A DNA stretch of 8,537 bases from DASUGM01 sp036274055 (GTDB lineage: Bacteria; Acidobacteriota; Vicinamibacteria; Vicinamibacterales; SCN-69-37). This document shows, one piece after another, positions 1 through 7,421 of the stretch. The translations under genes were made by a program, and so were the position numbers. Below the pieces are notes generated by a model that searched no databases, was not told where the DNA came from, and saw nothing but the letters and a program-made list of their open reading frames with translations. Position 1 is the stretch's first letter, and every line of letters starts with the position of its first letter. The DNA lies in the NCBI GenBank assembly GCA_036274055.1, contig DASUGM010000171.1, positions 1 through 8,537 of the forward strand. Reading direction: 5' to 3'.

Positions 1-1905
1 GATGACGATGAACTCCCGGCCGCTGCGCGCCCGGTAGATCATCGGCGTCCCGGACGTCCGTCGCGGCAGGTCGTGCTTCCACACCTCCCGCCCTGACGAA
101 CGGTCGAATGCGTAAATCGCCGTATCGCCGCCGCCGCCGAACACCAACCCGCCGCGGGTAACGATGACCCCGGGCGCCCCGGCAATGCCGAGCCGCTCGG
201 GCAGCTTGACGTCCTTCAACAGGGGATGCGCCCGCAACGCGGGCGTATCCCCGAACGGCACACGCCACGCGATCTCGCCCCGAACCAGGCTGATCGCCAC
301 CAACTCGCCATAGGGCGGTTTGACCAGGGGCAGCGCCGGCAGCCGCCCGGTCGTCTCTCCGACGCCGCCGGGCGAAGTCGGGAAGAACGTGGTGTTGCCG
401 CCGGAGTCGCCGACGAACTCGGCATCGACTTCCTTCGCGCGCGGGTTGGTGTCGGATCGATCCGCCTGGCGAATCCGGATGAGCGCCGGCTGATTGCTGG
501 TTTTCACATACAGCATCGCGTTTTCCGGATCGAACGCGCCGCCACCCCAGTTCGCGCCGCCGATGACACCCGGCCGGGTGAGCACGCCTCGGGTGTCCGG
601 CGGCGTGTACATCGGTCCGATATTCATCAGTTTCATCGCCGCCTGCGCCTGCGCCTTGAGCGCCGGCGTCACATCGAACGCGTCGTCGAGCGTGACGCCC
701 TGCGGCGTCAGCGCCCCCGGTTTCGTCGGGAACGGCTGCGTCGGTGAAGCCTTCTCACCTTCGATCTCGCTCGGCGGCACCGGCTTCTCTTCGATCGGCC
801 ACAGTGGCGTTCCGGTGACACGATCAAACACGAACGCGAACCCCTGCTTGGTCAACTGCACGACCGCGTCGACGCGCTTGCCTTCGATCGTCATCGACAC
901 CAGAATCGGCGCCGCCGGCGGATCGTAGTCCCACAGCCCGTGATGGGTAATCTGAAAGTGCCACTTGTAGGCGCCGGTCGCCGCATCGACGCAGACGATC
1001 GACTCGCCGAAGACGTTCGCGCCAGGACGATTGACGCCGTAGTAGTCGTTGCTCGGCGTGCTGACCGGCAGATACAGCAGGCCGCGCTCGGCGTCGAGCG
1101 ACATCGGCGCCCAGACGTTGGTGTGTCCGGTCGTCTTCCATGACTCGTTCCCCCAGGTGTCCGCGAACTTGTCAGTCGCCGACATCGGCATCGTCCGGAA
1201 CGTCCAAGCCAGCTTGCCGGTCCGCGCGTCGAACGCACGCACATCTCCAGGCGGATCGTTCTTGTACACCAGCCGGTCGCCGACGCCATTGCCGACGATG
1301 ACCAGGTCTTTGTAGACAACCGGCGGCGAGGTGTTGGTGTAGTGAGTCTTGTCGATCGGCCAGCGGAGGCCTTCCGACAGATCGACGACGCCGCCTTTGC
1401 CGAAGGTCGACACCGGCTCGCCGGTCCTGGCGTCGAGCGCGATCAGGCGATAGCGGCTGTTCATGAAAATCCGCAGCGCGGCGCCGTCCTTCCACGCCGC
1501 GACGCCGCGATGCACGAAGCCGGTGCCGTTCGGCGGCTGTCCGTCTTCGTAGGCTTTCGGGTCGTAGGCCCAGATTTGCTTGCCGCTCTCGGCGTCGAGC
1601 GCGACGACACGGTTGTACGGCGTGCTGACGTAGAGCACGTTGTCGATCATCAGCGGCGTGTTCTGGAAATTTCCAGGCCGGGTGTTGAACTGCTGATTCG
1701 GCTCTTCCCTGGGACTCCACTCCCACGCCACTGCCAGCTGCGTGACGTTAGCAGTGGTGATGCCGGCGAGTGTCGAATAATGCGTCGCCGCGGCGTCGCC
1801 TGCGTAGAACGGCCATTCGACCGGTGACGGCGTCTGCCGCGCGCCGACGGCGAGCGTCACCGCAACCATGATGGGAACAGAACACAACAGCGTGCGTCGT
1901 CGCAT
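1..1905 (-). CDS. PQQ-dependent dehydrogenase, membrane glucose dehydrogenase (Gcd)-like family; C-terminus outside window
   Basis: The frame is open for 635 codons from ATG at 1905 to the window edge, with no stop. Residues 1-22 look like a Sec signal peptide (MRRR, then a hydrophobic stretch ending VGA), so the enzyme is probably periplasmic. Residues 31-37 (WPFYAGD) and the following region match the usual N-terminus of PQQ beta-propeller dehydrogenases. Further family marks are HRGV at 132-135, GHTNVWAP at 260-267, HHGLWDYD at 321-328 and a lysine in TKQG (K353). From memory, E. coli Gcd has catalytic Asp466 and Lys493, 27 residues apart; D326 and K353 here have the same spacing. The family oxidises a sugar or alcohol using PQQ and passes electrons to quinone or cytochrome. 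There is no five-helix membrane anchor, no vicinal Cys pair of methanol dehydrogenases and no CxxCH haem motif in the visible part. Repeated propeller phrases such as ALDAxxG are present. The substrate is unknown. About 30 or more residues are missing; a C-terminal cytochrome domain cannot be excluded. No clear Shine-Dalgarno precedes 1905. Confidence 0.93.
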   Translation of the reverse strand, partial: MRRRTLLCSVPIMVAVTLAVGARQTPSPVEWPFYAGDAAATHYSTLAGITTANVTQLAVAWEWSPREEPNQQFNTRPGNFQNTPLMIDNVLYVSTPYNRVVALDAESGKQIWAYDPKAYEDGQPPNGTGFVHRGVAAWKDGAALRIFMNSRYRLIALDARTGEPVSTFGKGGVVDLSEGLRWPIDKTHYTNTSPPVVYKDLVIVGNGVGDRLVYKNDPPGDVRAFDARTGKLAWTFRTMPMSATDKFADTWGNESWKTTGHTNVWAPMSLDAERGLLYLPVSTPSNDYYGVNRPGANVFGESIVCVDAATGAYKWHFQITHHGLWDYDPPAAPILVSMTIEGKRVDAVVQLTKQGFAFVFDRVTGTPLWPIEEKPVPPSEIEGEKASPTQPFPTKPGALTPQGVTLDDAFDVTPALKAQAQAAMKLMNIGPMYTPPDTRGVLTRPGVIGGANWGGGAFDPENAMLYVKTSNQPALIRIRQADRSDTNPRAKEVDAEFVGDSGGNTTFFPTSPGGVGETTGRLPALPLVKPPYGELVAISLVRGEIAWRVPFGDTPALRAHPLLKDVKLPERLGIAGAPGVIVTRGGLVFGGGGDTAIYAFDRSSGREVWKHDLPRRTSGTPMIYRARSGREFIVI

Positions 1906-1962
1906 GGGAATGACTTTCGACCAGGGGCATCGTGCTGTCAAGGCATGTCACAATGCCGGGCC
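1906..1962. promoter_or_regulatory. Divergent intergenic region with putative shared promoter/operator
   Basis: These 57 bp separate the divergently transcribed dehydrogenase and regulator genes, so the promoters of both should lie here or just inside the genes. On the minus strand a perfect -35-like TTGACA lies at 1941-1936. Seventeen bases further on is only a weak -10-like GAAAGT (1918-1913), which would start transcription almost at the dehydrogenase ATG. Overlapping the TTGACA, CTGTCAA (1935-1941) and ATGTCAC (1945-1951) form a direct repeat with a 10-bp period. GGCAT (1942-1946) and ATGCC (1953-1957) form an inverted repeat. Direct repeats one helical turn apart are the typical arrangement of OmpR-type winged-helix sites, so autoregulation by the adjacent regulator is plausible. 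The repeats are seen in the sequence; the function is inferred. Confidence 0.4.
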
Positions 1963-3882
1963 ATGACCTACCGCTTCGGCCCGTATATGGCCGATCGGAC
2001 TGCGTATCGGGTGTTCGAGGGCGATCGGACAGTCGAACTGACGCCGAAGCTGCTCGACCTGCTGTTCTACCTGCTCGAACGTCCGGCGACGCTGGTCACC
2101 AAGGAAGCATTGCTCGATGGCGTGTGGCCCGACGCCAACGTCACCGACAACGCGCTCGCCCAGGCGATCTCAGAGCTCCGTGATGCGCTCGGCGACGTGC
2201 CGTCGGCGCCGACCTACATCCGCACGGTCGCGCGCCGCGGCTATCGCTTTGTCGCGCCGGTCGAAGCCGTCGGGCCGACGGCGGCGGCCGCGATGGCCGC
2301 GCCGGCGGCCGGTCTCGCGGCCACTACGGATGGCGAGGACGCGGCGATCGCGGTCCTGGACTTCAGCAACGTCACCGGGGACGCCGATGTCGCCTGGCTC
2401 TCGGCCGGCATCGCCGAGACCGTGACCAGCGATCTCACGGCGCTCGGGCATTTCCGCGTTATCGATCGCTGGCGGGTGGTCCAGGCGGCGCGCGCCGGCG
2501 CCGCGTCGATTCGCGACATCGGCGCGTCGCTCGGCGTCAATCTCGTCGTCACCGGCAGCTTTCAGCGCAGCGGAGCGAGCCTGCGGATTACCGCGCGGGT
2601 CGTCAATCTCGCCAGCGGCGACGCCATCGCCGACGCGAAGGTCGATGGCCGGCTGGCGGACGTGTTCACGCTGCAGGACGGCATCGTCTCGACGTTTGCG
2701 CGCGCGCTTGGCGTCCCCGGCGCGGGGCGCCCCCCGGTGCGCGAGACGTCGAGCCTCGACGCGTTTCGCGCCTACACCGAAGGCTGGATGAAGATCGAGA
2801 GCCTCGACACCGATCTCGTCCACGCCTCGATCGCCGACTTCGAACGCGCGATTCGCGCCGACTCCGGATTCGCCATGGCGTACACCGGCCTGGCCAACGC
2901 GCAATTCGTCGCCCACGAAATGACGCGCGTGTCGATACAGCCGGACGTGGCGGCGCTGGCTGCCGGAATCGAGCACGCGCGAAGGGCCGTGGCGCTGGAC
3001 GATCAGCTGGCCGAAGCGCATGCGACGCTCTCGTTCTTGCTCGTCAGCGCGCTCCAGTTCGACGAGGCCCGGGCTGCGGCGCAACGCGCGGTGACGCTCG
3101 AGCCCGAGAGCTGGCGGCATCAGTACCGGCTGGGCCATGCGCGCTGGGGAGCGGCAAGGCTGCGCGCGCTGGCGCGCTCGCTGGCGCTCTACCCGCAGTT
3201 TTCCTACGCGCAGTTCGAGAGCGCGATGGTGCACGTCGCTCGCGGACAGCTCGATATCGCCGAGCAGCTCGCGCGCCTCGGCATGGGCGAGCAGGATCGT
3301 CAGGCGCAGCCGGGCAATCGATTCCCCGCGGTCGGATTTCATTGGCTGCTCGGTGCGATTGAAATGCAGGGCGGGCGTTTCGGTCCGGCGGTCGAACAGT
3401 TCGAACGCGAACTGGCGCTCGTCGATCGGCGGCGCTTGTACGGGCCTGAGTACGGCGCGGTGACACTCGTCTCGCGCGGGCACGCCGAGCTCGGACTCAA
3501 TCGACCCGACGTGGCGCGGGCGTCGTTCCAGCGGGCGCGAACTTACATCCCGGGCTATGCCCGTGCATTCGTCGGCGAGGCGGCGGCTGAGGCCAGGCTC
3601 GGCAACCGGGAGGCCGAAGCCGCCGCCTGGAGCGAAGCCGCCGCCGCGCGCGCGTCTCTCGAGAAGACTGATCGCCCCCACGACGCGCTCTATGCGCTGG
3701 CTTGCGAGGCGGCGCTGCGAGGTGACCCCAAGCGGTCGGTCGCGACGCTCGAGGACCTGCTTTCGAGCCTGCCAGCCTGCTACGTGGCCTGGACTCTGCC
3801 GATCGAGCCGTGTTTCCGCGTGATGCGCGGCGAGACCGCGTTTTCCGCACTTTTGGGTCGTTTGGCCCAGCGGGCGGAGTGA
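1963..3882 (+). CDS. Winged-helix (OmpR/CadC-type) transcriptional regulator with TolB-like domain and TPR repeats
   Basis: The 639-residue product probably binds DNA and controls nearby genes, perhaps the divergent dehydrogenase and itself. Residues 1-100 form a Trans_reg_C winged helix: an N-terminal beta sheet (YRFGPY), VELTPK near 24-29, and the closing hairpin YIRTVARRGYRF at 85-96. An Ala-rich linker (about 101-126) is followed at about 127-250 by a TolB-N-like domain (IAVLDFSN, then VVTGSFQRSG), often found in CadC-like and adenylate-cyclase-like regulators. From about 265 to 600 the protein is helical with TPR-like units (for example AEAHATLSFLL and AYTGLANAQF), a likely protein or ligand sensing surface. 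The linker is not hydrophobic enough for a membrane helix, so it is probably cytoplasmic, unlike CadC. An in-frame ATG at 1945 would add six residues. I prefer 1963 because family members usually begin just before YRFG and because 1945 lies inside the putative operator; neither start has a good Shine-Dalgarno. The stop codon is the first triplet of the inverted repeat at 3880-3946. Confidence 0.9.
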   Translation: MTYRFGPYMADRTAYRVFEGDRTVELTPKLLDLLFYLLERPATLVTKEALLDGVWPDANVTDNALAQAISELRDALGDVPSAPTYIRTVARRGYRFVAPVEAVGPTAAAAMAAPAAGLAATTDGEDAAIAVLDFSNVTGDADVAWLSAGIAETVTSDLTALGHFRVIDRWRVVQAARAGAASIRDIGASLGVNLVVTGSFQRSGASLRITARVVNLASGDAIADAKVDGRLADVFTLQDGIVSTFARALGVPGAGRPPVRETSSLDAFRAYTEGWMKIESLDTDLVHASIADFERAIRADSGFAMAYTGLANAQFVAHEMTRVSIQPDVAALAAGIEHARRAVALDDQLAEAHATLSFLLVSALQFDEARAAAQRAVTLEPESWRHQYRLGHARWGAARLRALARSLALYPQFSYAQFESAMVHVARGQLDIAEQLARLGMGEQDRQAQPGNRFPAVGFHWLLGAIEMQGGRFGPAVEQFERELALVDRRRLYGPEYGAVTLVSRGHAELGLNRPDVARASFQRARTYIPGYARAFVGEAAAEARLGNREAEAAAWSEAAAARASLEKTDRPHDALYALACEAALRGDPKRSVATLEDLLSSLPACYVAWTLPIEPCFRVMRGETAFSALLGRLAQRAE

Positions 3883-3946
3883 AAAAGGAGTTCGGGTGGC
3901 CTTTATGCACCCAACATGCATAAAGGCCACCCGAACTCCTTTTTCA
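3880..3946. repeat. Perfect 30-bp inverted repeat with 7-nt loop; terminator and/or REPIN-like element
   Basis: The left arm (3880-3909) and right arm (3917-3946) are exact reverse complements over 30 bases, separated by the loop CCCAACA (3910-3916). The next outer pair is G/G, so symmetry ends sharply at the arm boundary. The regulator's TGA (3880-3882) is the outermost triplet of the left arm. The outer ends are A5 on the left (3882-3886) and T5 on the right (3940-3944), so an RNA hairpin followed by U residues can form on either strand and could terminate regulator transcription before the downstream gene. Each arm also holds an imperfect AAAGG...CCTTT palindrome, so the whole looks like two small palindromic repeats head to head, the layout of REPINs mobilised by RAYT (TnpA-REP) transposases. 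No such transposase lies in the window. The repeat is certain. The terminator role is likely, and the REPIN interpretation is speculative. Confidence 0.85.
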
Positions 3947-3994
3947 GACCCGCTCAGGACATTCATAACTGCCCCCGCTATCGTCGCGGGTGAC

Positions 3995-3998
3995 GGAG
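3995..3998 (+). promoter_or_regulatory. Ribosome binding site that decides the start of the LplT-PlsC-acyl-ACP synthetase gene
   Basis: GGAG lies six bases upstream of ATG 4005. The competing in-frame GTG at 3990 lies upstream of this motif and has no comparable Shine-Dalgarno, so 4005 is preferred. Confidence 0.6.
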
Positions 3999-4004
3999 AT
4001 ACCG

Positions 4005-7000
4005 ATGGCTACCGGCACCTATCGGACCACCCTCGCCACCCGCGGGCTGCAGCCGTTCTTGTGGACGCAGTTTCTCGGCGCGTTCAACGACAACCTCTAC
4101 AAGATCGTCGTCTCGTTCTACGCCATCCGCGCGCTCGGGCCCGTGAACGGCATGTCGGTCGCCGCGGCAGTGTTCGTCGCGCCGTTTCTGCTCTTCTCGG
4201 GCTACGCCGGTCACCTCGCCGACGTGCGCAGCAAGCGCAGCGTCCTGGTGTGGACCAAAGGGCTCGAGATCGCCGCGATGCTTCTCGCCCTGCCGGCGCT
4301 CGTCACTGGCCGGCTGGATTTGCAGCTCGCGGTGCTGTTCCTGATGGCGACGCAAGCGACGTTCTTCAGTCCGGCGAAATACGGCATCGTCCCCGAGATC
4401 GCGGCCGACAGCGACATCTCGCGCGTCAACGGCCTGCTCGAGATGAGCACCTTTGCCGCGATCGTCCTGGGCACCGCCGCCGGCGGCGCGATGTTCCAGG
4501 CTTGGCACGATCAGCCGATCGTGGTCGCAGCCGTGCTGATCGCGATTGCGATCGCCGGCACGCTGACGAGCCTCTGGATTCCGACGGTGCCTCCGGCACG
4601 GCCGGCGCAGCGCTTCAACGTCAATCCGTTCGGTGAGATCGGCGCCGGCCTGGCCCGCCTGCTGCCCGATCGCACGCTGTGGATGACCGTCGTTGGCTTG
4701 TCGTATTTCTGGTTCCTCGGCGCGCTGCTGCAGCAGGCACTGATACCGTGGGGCCAGGGCGCGTTCGGCATCGGCGAAGCGGCGGCCGCGCGGTTCTACA
4801 CGTTTCTCGCCATCGGCATCGGGCTGGGCAGCCTGCTCGCCGGCCGGCTCTCTGGCGACAAAGTGGAGCTGGGTCTCGTGCCGATCGGCGGATTCGGTCT
4901 GGGCATCTTCAGCCTGCTGCTGGTCTGGACGACATCGTCGTATTGGCTGGCCGCGGCCGTGCTGCTGATGCTCGGTGCCTCAGGCGGCTTTTTCGCGGTG
5001 CCTCTCAACGCGCTGCTTCAGCAGCGCCCGCGCGATGACGAAAAAGGGCGGGTGCTGGGCACCAATAACCTGATCAACACGATCGGGATTCTTCTCGCCG
5101 CCGCCGCGTTCTGGTTCACGGGCACCTACCTCGCGTGGCCGCTCGATCGCGTGCTGATCGCGGCCGCCGTGTTGACGCTGGTCGCGAGCAGCTACGCGCT
5201 GGCGACGCTGCCCGATTTCTTCATGCGCTTCGTGCTCTGGTCGCTGACACACACGCTCTATCGCATCACCATCGTCGGCCAGCCCAACATCCCGCGCCGC
5301 GGGCCGGCGCTGCTTGTCGTCAACCACGTCTCGATGATCGATGGCGCGCTGGTCGGCGCCTCATTGCAGCGATTCGTCCGCTTCCTCGTGTATGGCCCCT
5401 ATTTCCGCCTGCCGGTCATCCACTGGCTGATGCGGCAGATGCGGGCGATCCCGATCACCGCCGGCAACAAGCGCGAGATCGTCGAGGCCATCGCGCACGC
5501 GCGCGCCGAACTCCAGGCCGGCCATGTCGTCTGCATCTTCGCGGAGGGCGCGGTCAGCCGCACCGGCAACCTGCTGCCGTTCAAGCGCGGCTTCGAGCGG
5601 ATCGTCGCTGGCCTCGAGGTGCCAATCGTGCCGGTCTATCTCGATCGGGTCTGGGGCAGTGTCTTCAGCTTCAAACGGGAACGCTTTTTCTGGAAGATGC
5701 CCGAGCAGGTGCCATACCCTGTGACCGTCGCGTTTGGCGATCCGATGCCGCCGACGTCGACGGCCGGCGAGGTGCGACAGGCGATCATGGAACTCGGCAC
5801 AGACGCGATGCGGCACCGCCGCCCAGCCACGGATCTGCTCCACGTCGAGTTCATGCGCACGGCGCGCCGCAAGTGGAAGTCGCGCGCGATGGCCGACACC
5901 ACCGGTCAGGACCTGACCTACGGCCGCGCGTTGATCGGCGGGCTGGCTTTTTCGCGCGTCATCGCGCGACGGACGGGGGGCGAGGAGAACGTCGCGACGC
6001 TGCTGCCCGCCTCGGTCGGCGGCGCGCTCGCGAATATCGCGATCCTCTGCGCCGGCAAGACGGTCGTGAACCTCAACTTCACGATCGGCCGGGAGGCGCT
6101 CGACGCGGCGATCGCGCAGGCCGGGATCACGACCATCCTGACCTCGAAGAAGTTCATTGAAAAACTTGAACTGCCGGCGATGCCGCAGATGGTGTTTTTT
6201 GAGGACCTCCGCAAGGAGGTCACCAGGGGCGACAAGCTGGCGGCGCTGCTGTACGCCCGCCTGGCGCCGATCTCGTGGCTGCGCCGCCGTTACGGCGCCG
6301 GCAAGACCTCGGAATCGTTGGCGACGATCATCTTTTCCAGCGGCAGCACCGGCGTGCCAAAGGGCGTGATGATCACCCACCACAACGTCCTCGCCAACGT
6401 CGATTCGCTGGCGCAGATTTTTCCGATGGACGAGCGCGACTGTTTCATCGGCGTGCTGCCGTTGTTCCACTCGTTCGGTTTCACCGGGACGTTCTGGTTC
6501 CCGCTCCTCCAGGGCGCGAGCGTCGCGTATCACCCCAATCCGATGGACGCCAAGACCGTCGGCGAGATCGCCGAGAAGTACAAGGCGACGATGCTGATCA
6601 GCACGCCGACGTTCTGCAATTCGTATCTGCGGCGGGTAAGCAAGGAGCAGTTCGCGACGTTGAAATACGCGATCGTCGGCGCCGAGAAGCTGCGCGAACC
6701 GCTGGCGACCGAGTTCCGCGAGAAATACGGGATCAGCCTGCTCGAAGGCTACGGGTCCACCGAGATGGCGCCGGTCGTCGCCGTCAACCGGCCCAACGTC
6801 GGCGGTCCCGGCGGCGGCCAGATTGGCACCAAAGCCGGATCGGTGGGCCATCCGATTCCCGGCGTCGCCGCGATGATCATCGATCGCGACACCGGCAGCG
6901 GCCCGCTGGTCGATCAGGAGGGCCTGCTGCTGGTCAAGGGCCCGAACATGATGAAGGGCTATCTCGACGCGCCCGAGAGGACGGCGGAAGTGATCCGCGA

Positions 7001-7421
7001 CGGCTGGTACGTCACCGGCGACATCGCCAGGATCGACGAGGACGGATTCATCTTCATCACCGACCGGCTGTCGCGCTTCAGCAAGATCGGCGGCGAGATG
7101 GTGCCGCACGTGCGCATCGAAGAGGCGATCAACGCGATCATCGGCGAGGCGTGCGCGGTCGTCACCGCGGTGCCGGACCCGGCGCGCGGTGAGCGCCTGA
7201 TCGCCTTCTACACCCGCGGCGACGTGCCCGCCGAGACGCTGTGGGAAAAGCTGTCGGCGACGGAGCTGCCGAAGTTGTGGATTCCGCGCCGCGACAACCT
7301 GCTGCCGATCGAGGCGATTCCGACGCTCGGCACCGGCAAGGTCGATTTGCGCCGGGTCAAGGACATGGCTATCGCTCTGACACCGACGCCACCGCAAACG
7401 ACACCGTCATCAGCGCGATGA
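4005..7421 (+). CDS. aas: LplT-like transporter / PlsC acyltransferase / acyl-ACP synthetase fusion (Aas-type lysophospholipid acylation enzyme)
   Basis: This 1138-residue polypeptide combines three steps of lysophospholipid salvage at the inner membrane. Residues about 15-405 are an MFS transporter like LplT, which flips lysophospholipid inward: FLGAFNDN at 23-30, the LplT-typical SPAKYG at 122-127 and about 11-12 hydrophobic segments. Residues about 405-625 are a PlsC acyltransferase with the catalytic NHxxxxD motif (N440, H441, D446) and FAEG at 512-515. Residues about 640-1138 are an AMP-forming acyl-ACP/acyl-CoA synthetase: P-loop SSGSTGVPKG at 778-787, YGSTE at 916-920, TGD with D1006, TDR at 1019-1021 and the A10 lysine K1112. 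In E. coli, LplT and Aas are separate proteins that re-acylate lysophosphatidylethanolamine using ACP-bound fatty acid. Single-gene fusions of about this length are known in other bacteria. All key motifs look intact. An in-frame GTG at 3990 would add five residues. The last 17 codons, after K1112, are a Pro/Thr/Ser-rich tail that overlaps the opposing gene. No convincing promoter was seen in the 58 bp after the hairpin. Confidence 0.93.
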   Translation: MATGTYRTTLATRGLQPFLWTQFLGAFNDNLYKIVVSFYAIRALGPVNGMSVAAAVFVAPFLLFSGYAGHLADVRSKRSVLVWTKGLEIAAMLLALPALVTGRLDLQLAVLFLMATQATFFSPAKYGIVPEIAADSDISRVNGLLEMSTFAAIVLGTAAGGAMFQAWHDQPIVVAAVLIAIAIAGTLTSLWIPTVPPARPAQRFNVNPFGEIGAGLARLLPDRTLWMTVVGLSYFWFLGALLQQALIPWGQGAFGIGEAAAARFYTFLAIGIGLGSLLAGRLSGDKVELGLVPIGGFGLGIFSLLLVWTTSSYWLAAAVLLMLGASGGFFAVPLNALLQQRPRDDEKGRVLGTNNLINTIGILLAAAAFWFTGTYLAWPLDRVLIAAAVLTLVASSYALATLPDFFMRFVLWSLTHTLYRITIVGQPNIPRRGPALLVVNHVSMIDGALVGASLQRFVRFLVYGPYFRLPVIHWLMRQMRAIPITAGNKREIVEAIAHARAELQAGHVVCIFAEGAVSRTGNLLPFKRGFERIVAGLEVPIVPVYLDRVWGSVFSFKRERFFWKMPEQVPYPVTVAFGDPMPPTSTAGEVRQAIMELGTDAMRHRRPATDLLHVEFMRTARRKWKSRAMADTTGQDLTYGRALIGGLAFSRVIARRTGGEENVATLLPASVGGALANIAILCAGKTVVNLNFTIGREALDAAIAQAGITTILTSKKFIEKLELPAMPQMVFFEDLRKEVTRGDKLAALLYARLAPISWLRRRYGAGKTSESLATIIFSSGSTGVPKGVMITHHNVLANVDSLAQIFPMDERDCFIGVLPLFHSFGFTGTFWFPLLQGASVAYHPNPMDAKTVGEIAEKYKATMLISTPTFCNSYLRRVSKEQFATLKYAIVGAEKLREPLATEFREKYGISLLEGYGSTEMAPVVAVNRPNVGGPGGGQIGTKAGSVGHPIPGVAAMIIDRDTGSGPLVDQEGLLLVKGPNMMKGYLDAPERTAEVIRDGWYVTGDIARIDEDGFIFITDRLSRFSKIGGEMVPHVRIEEAINAIIGEACAVVTAVPDPARGERLIAFYTRGDVPAETLWEKLSATELPKLWIPRRDNLLPIEAIPTLGTGKVDLRRVKDMAIALTPTPPQTTPSSAR

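Noticed and set aside
1945..1962. Upstream ATG at 1945 as the regulator start
   Set aside because: It adds six residues not expected before the conserved YRFG start, has no properly spaced Shine-Dalgarno, and lies inside the repeat cluster that looks like an operator.
2170..3966. Long minus-strand open frame (598 codons) opposite the regulator
   Set aside because: Arg-rich, low-complexity translation without domains, typical of antisense frames in GC-rich genes. The plus-strand frame has clear winged-helix, TolB-like and TPR content.
3974..3990. Short inverted repeat CCCGC/GCGGG with a 7-base loop just before the Aas-type start
   Set aside because: Five-base GC arms are expected by chance in DNA this GC-rich. 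There is no T run, and the hairpin would not cover the Shine-Dalgarno.
3947..4004. Search for a sigma-70 promoter for the fusion gene (TTCATA at 3962-3967)
   Set aside because: No -10-like hexamer lies at a 16-18 base distance; the region there is GC-only.
3896..4636. Plus-strand frame starting in the inverted repeat, with an AAGGAG-like sequence upstream
   Set aside because: The AAGGAG belongs to the repeat arm and the frame runs out of register into the transporter domain. Its translation is Arg-rich shadow sequence.
5135..6160. Plus-strand +1 frame of 341 codons inside the fusion gene
   Set aside because: Alternative-frame shadow of the PlsC region, with Arg/Ala-rich sequence and no family features.
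5361..7397. Long minus-strand open frame (678 codons) opposite the acyltransferase/synthetase domains
   Set aside because: Composition is biased to Arg, Asp and His with no recognisable motif. The plus strand carries intact PlsC and AMP-binding motifs in this interval.
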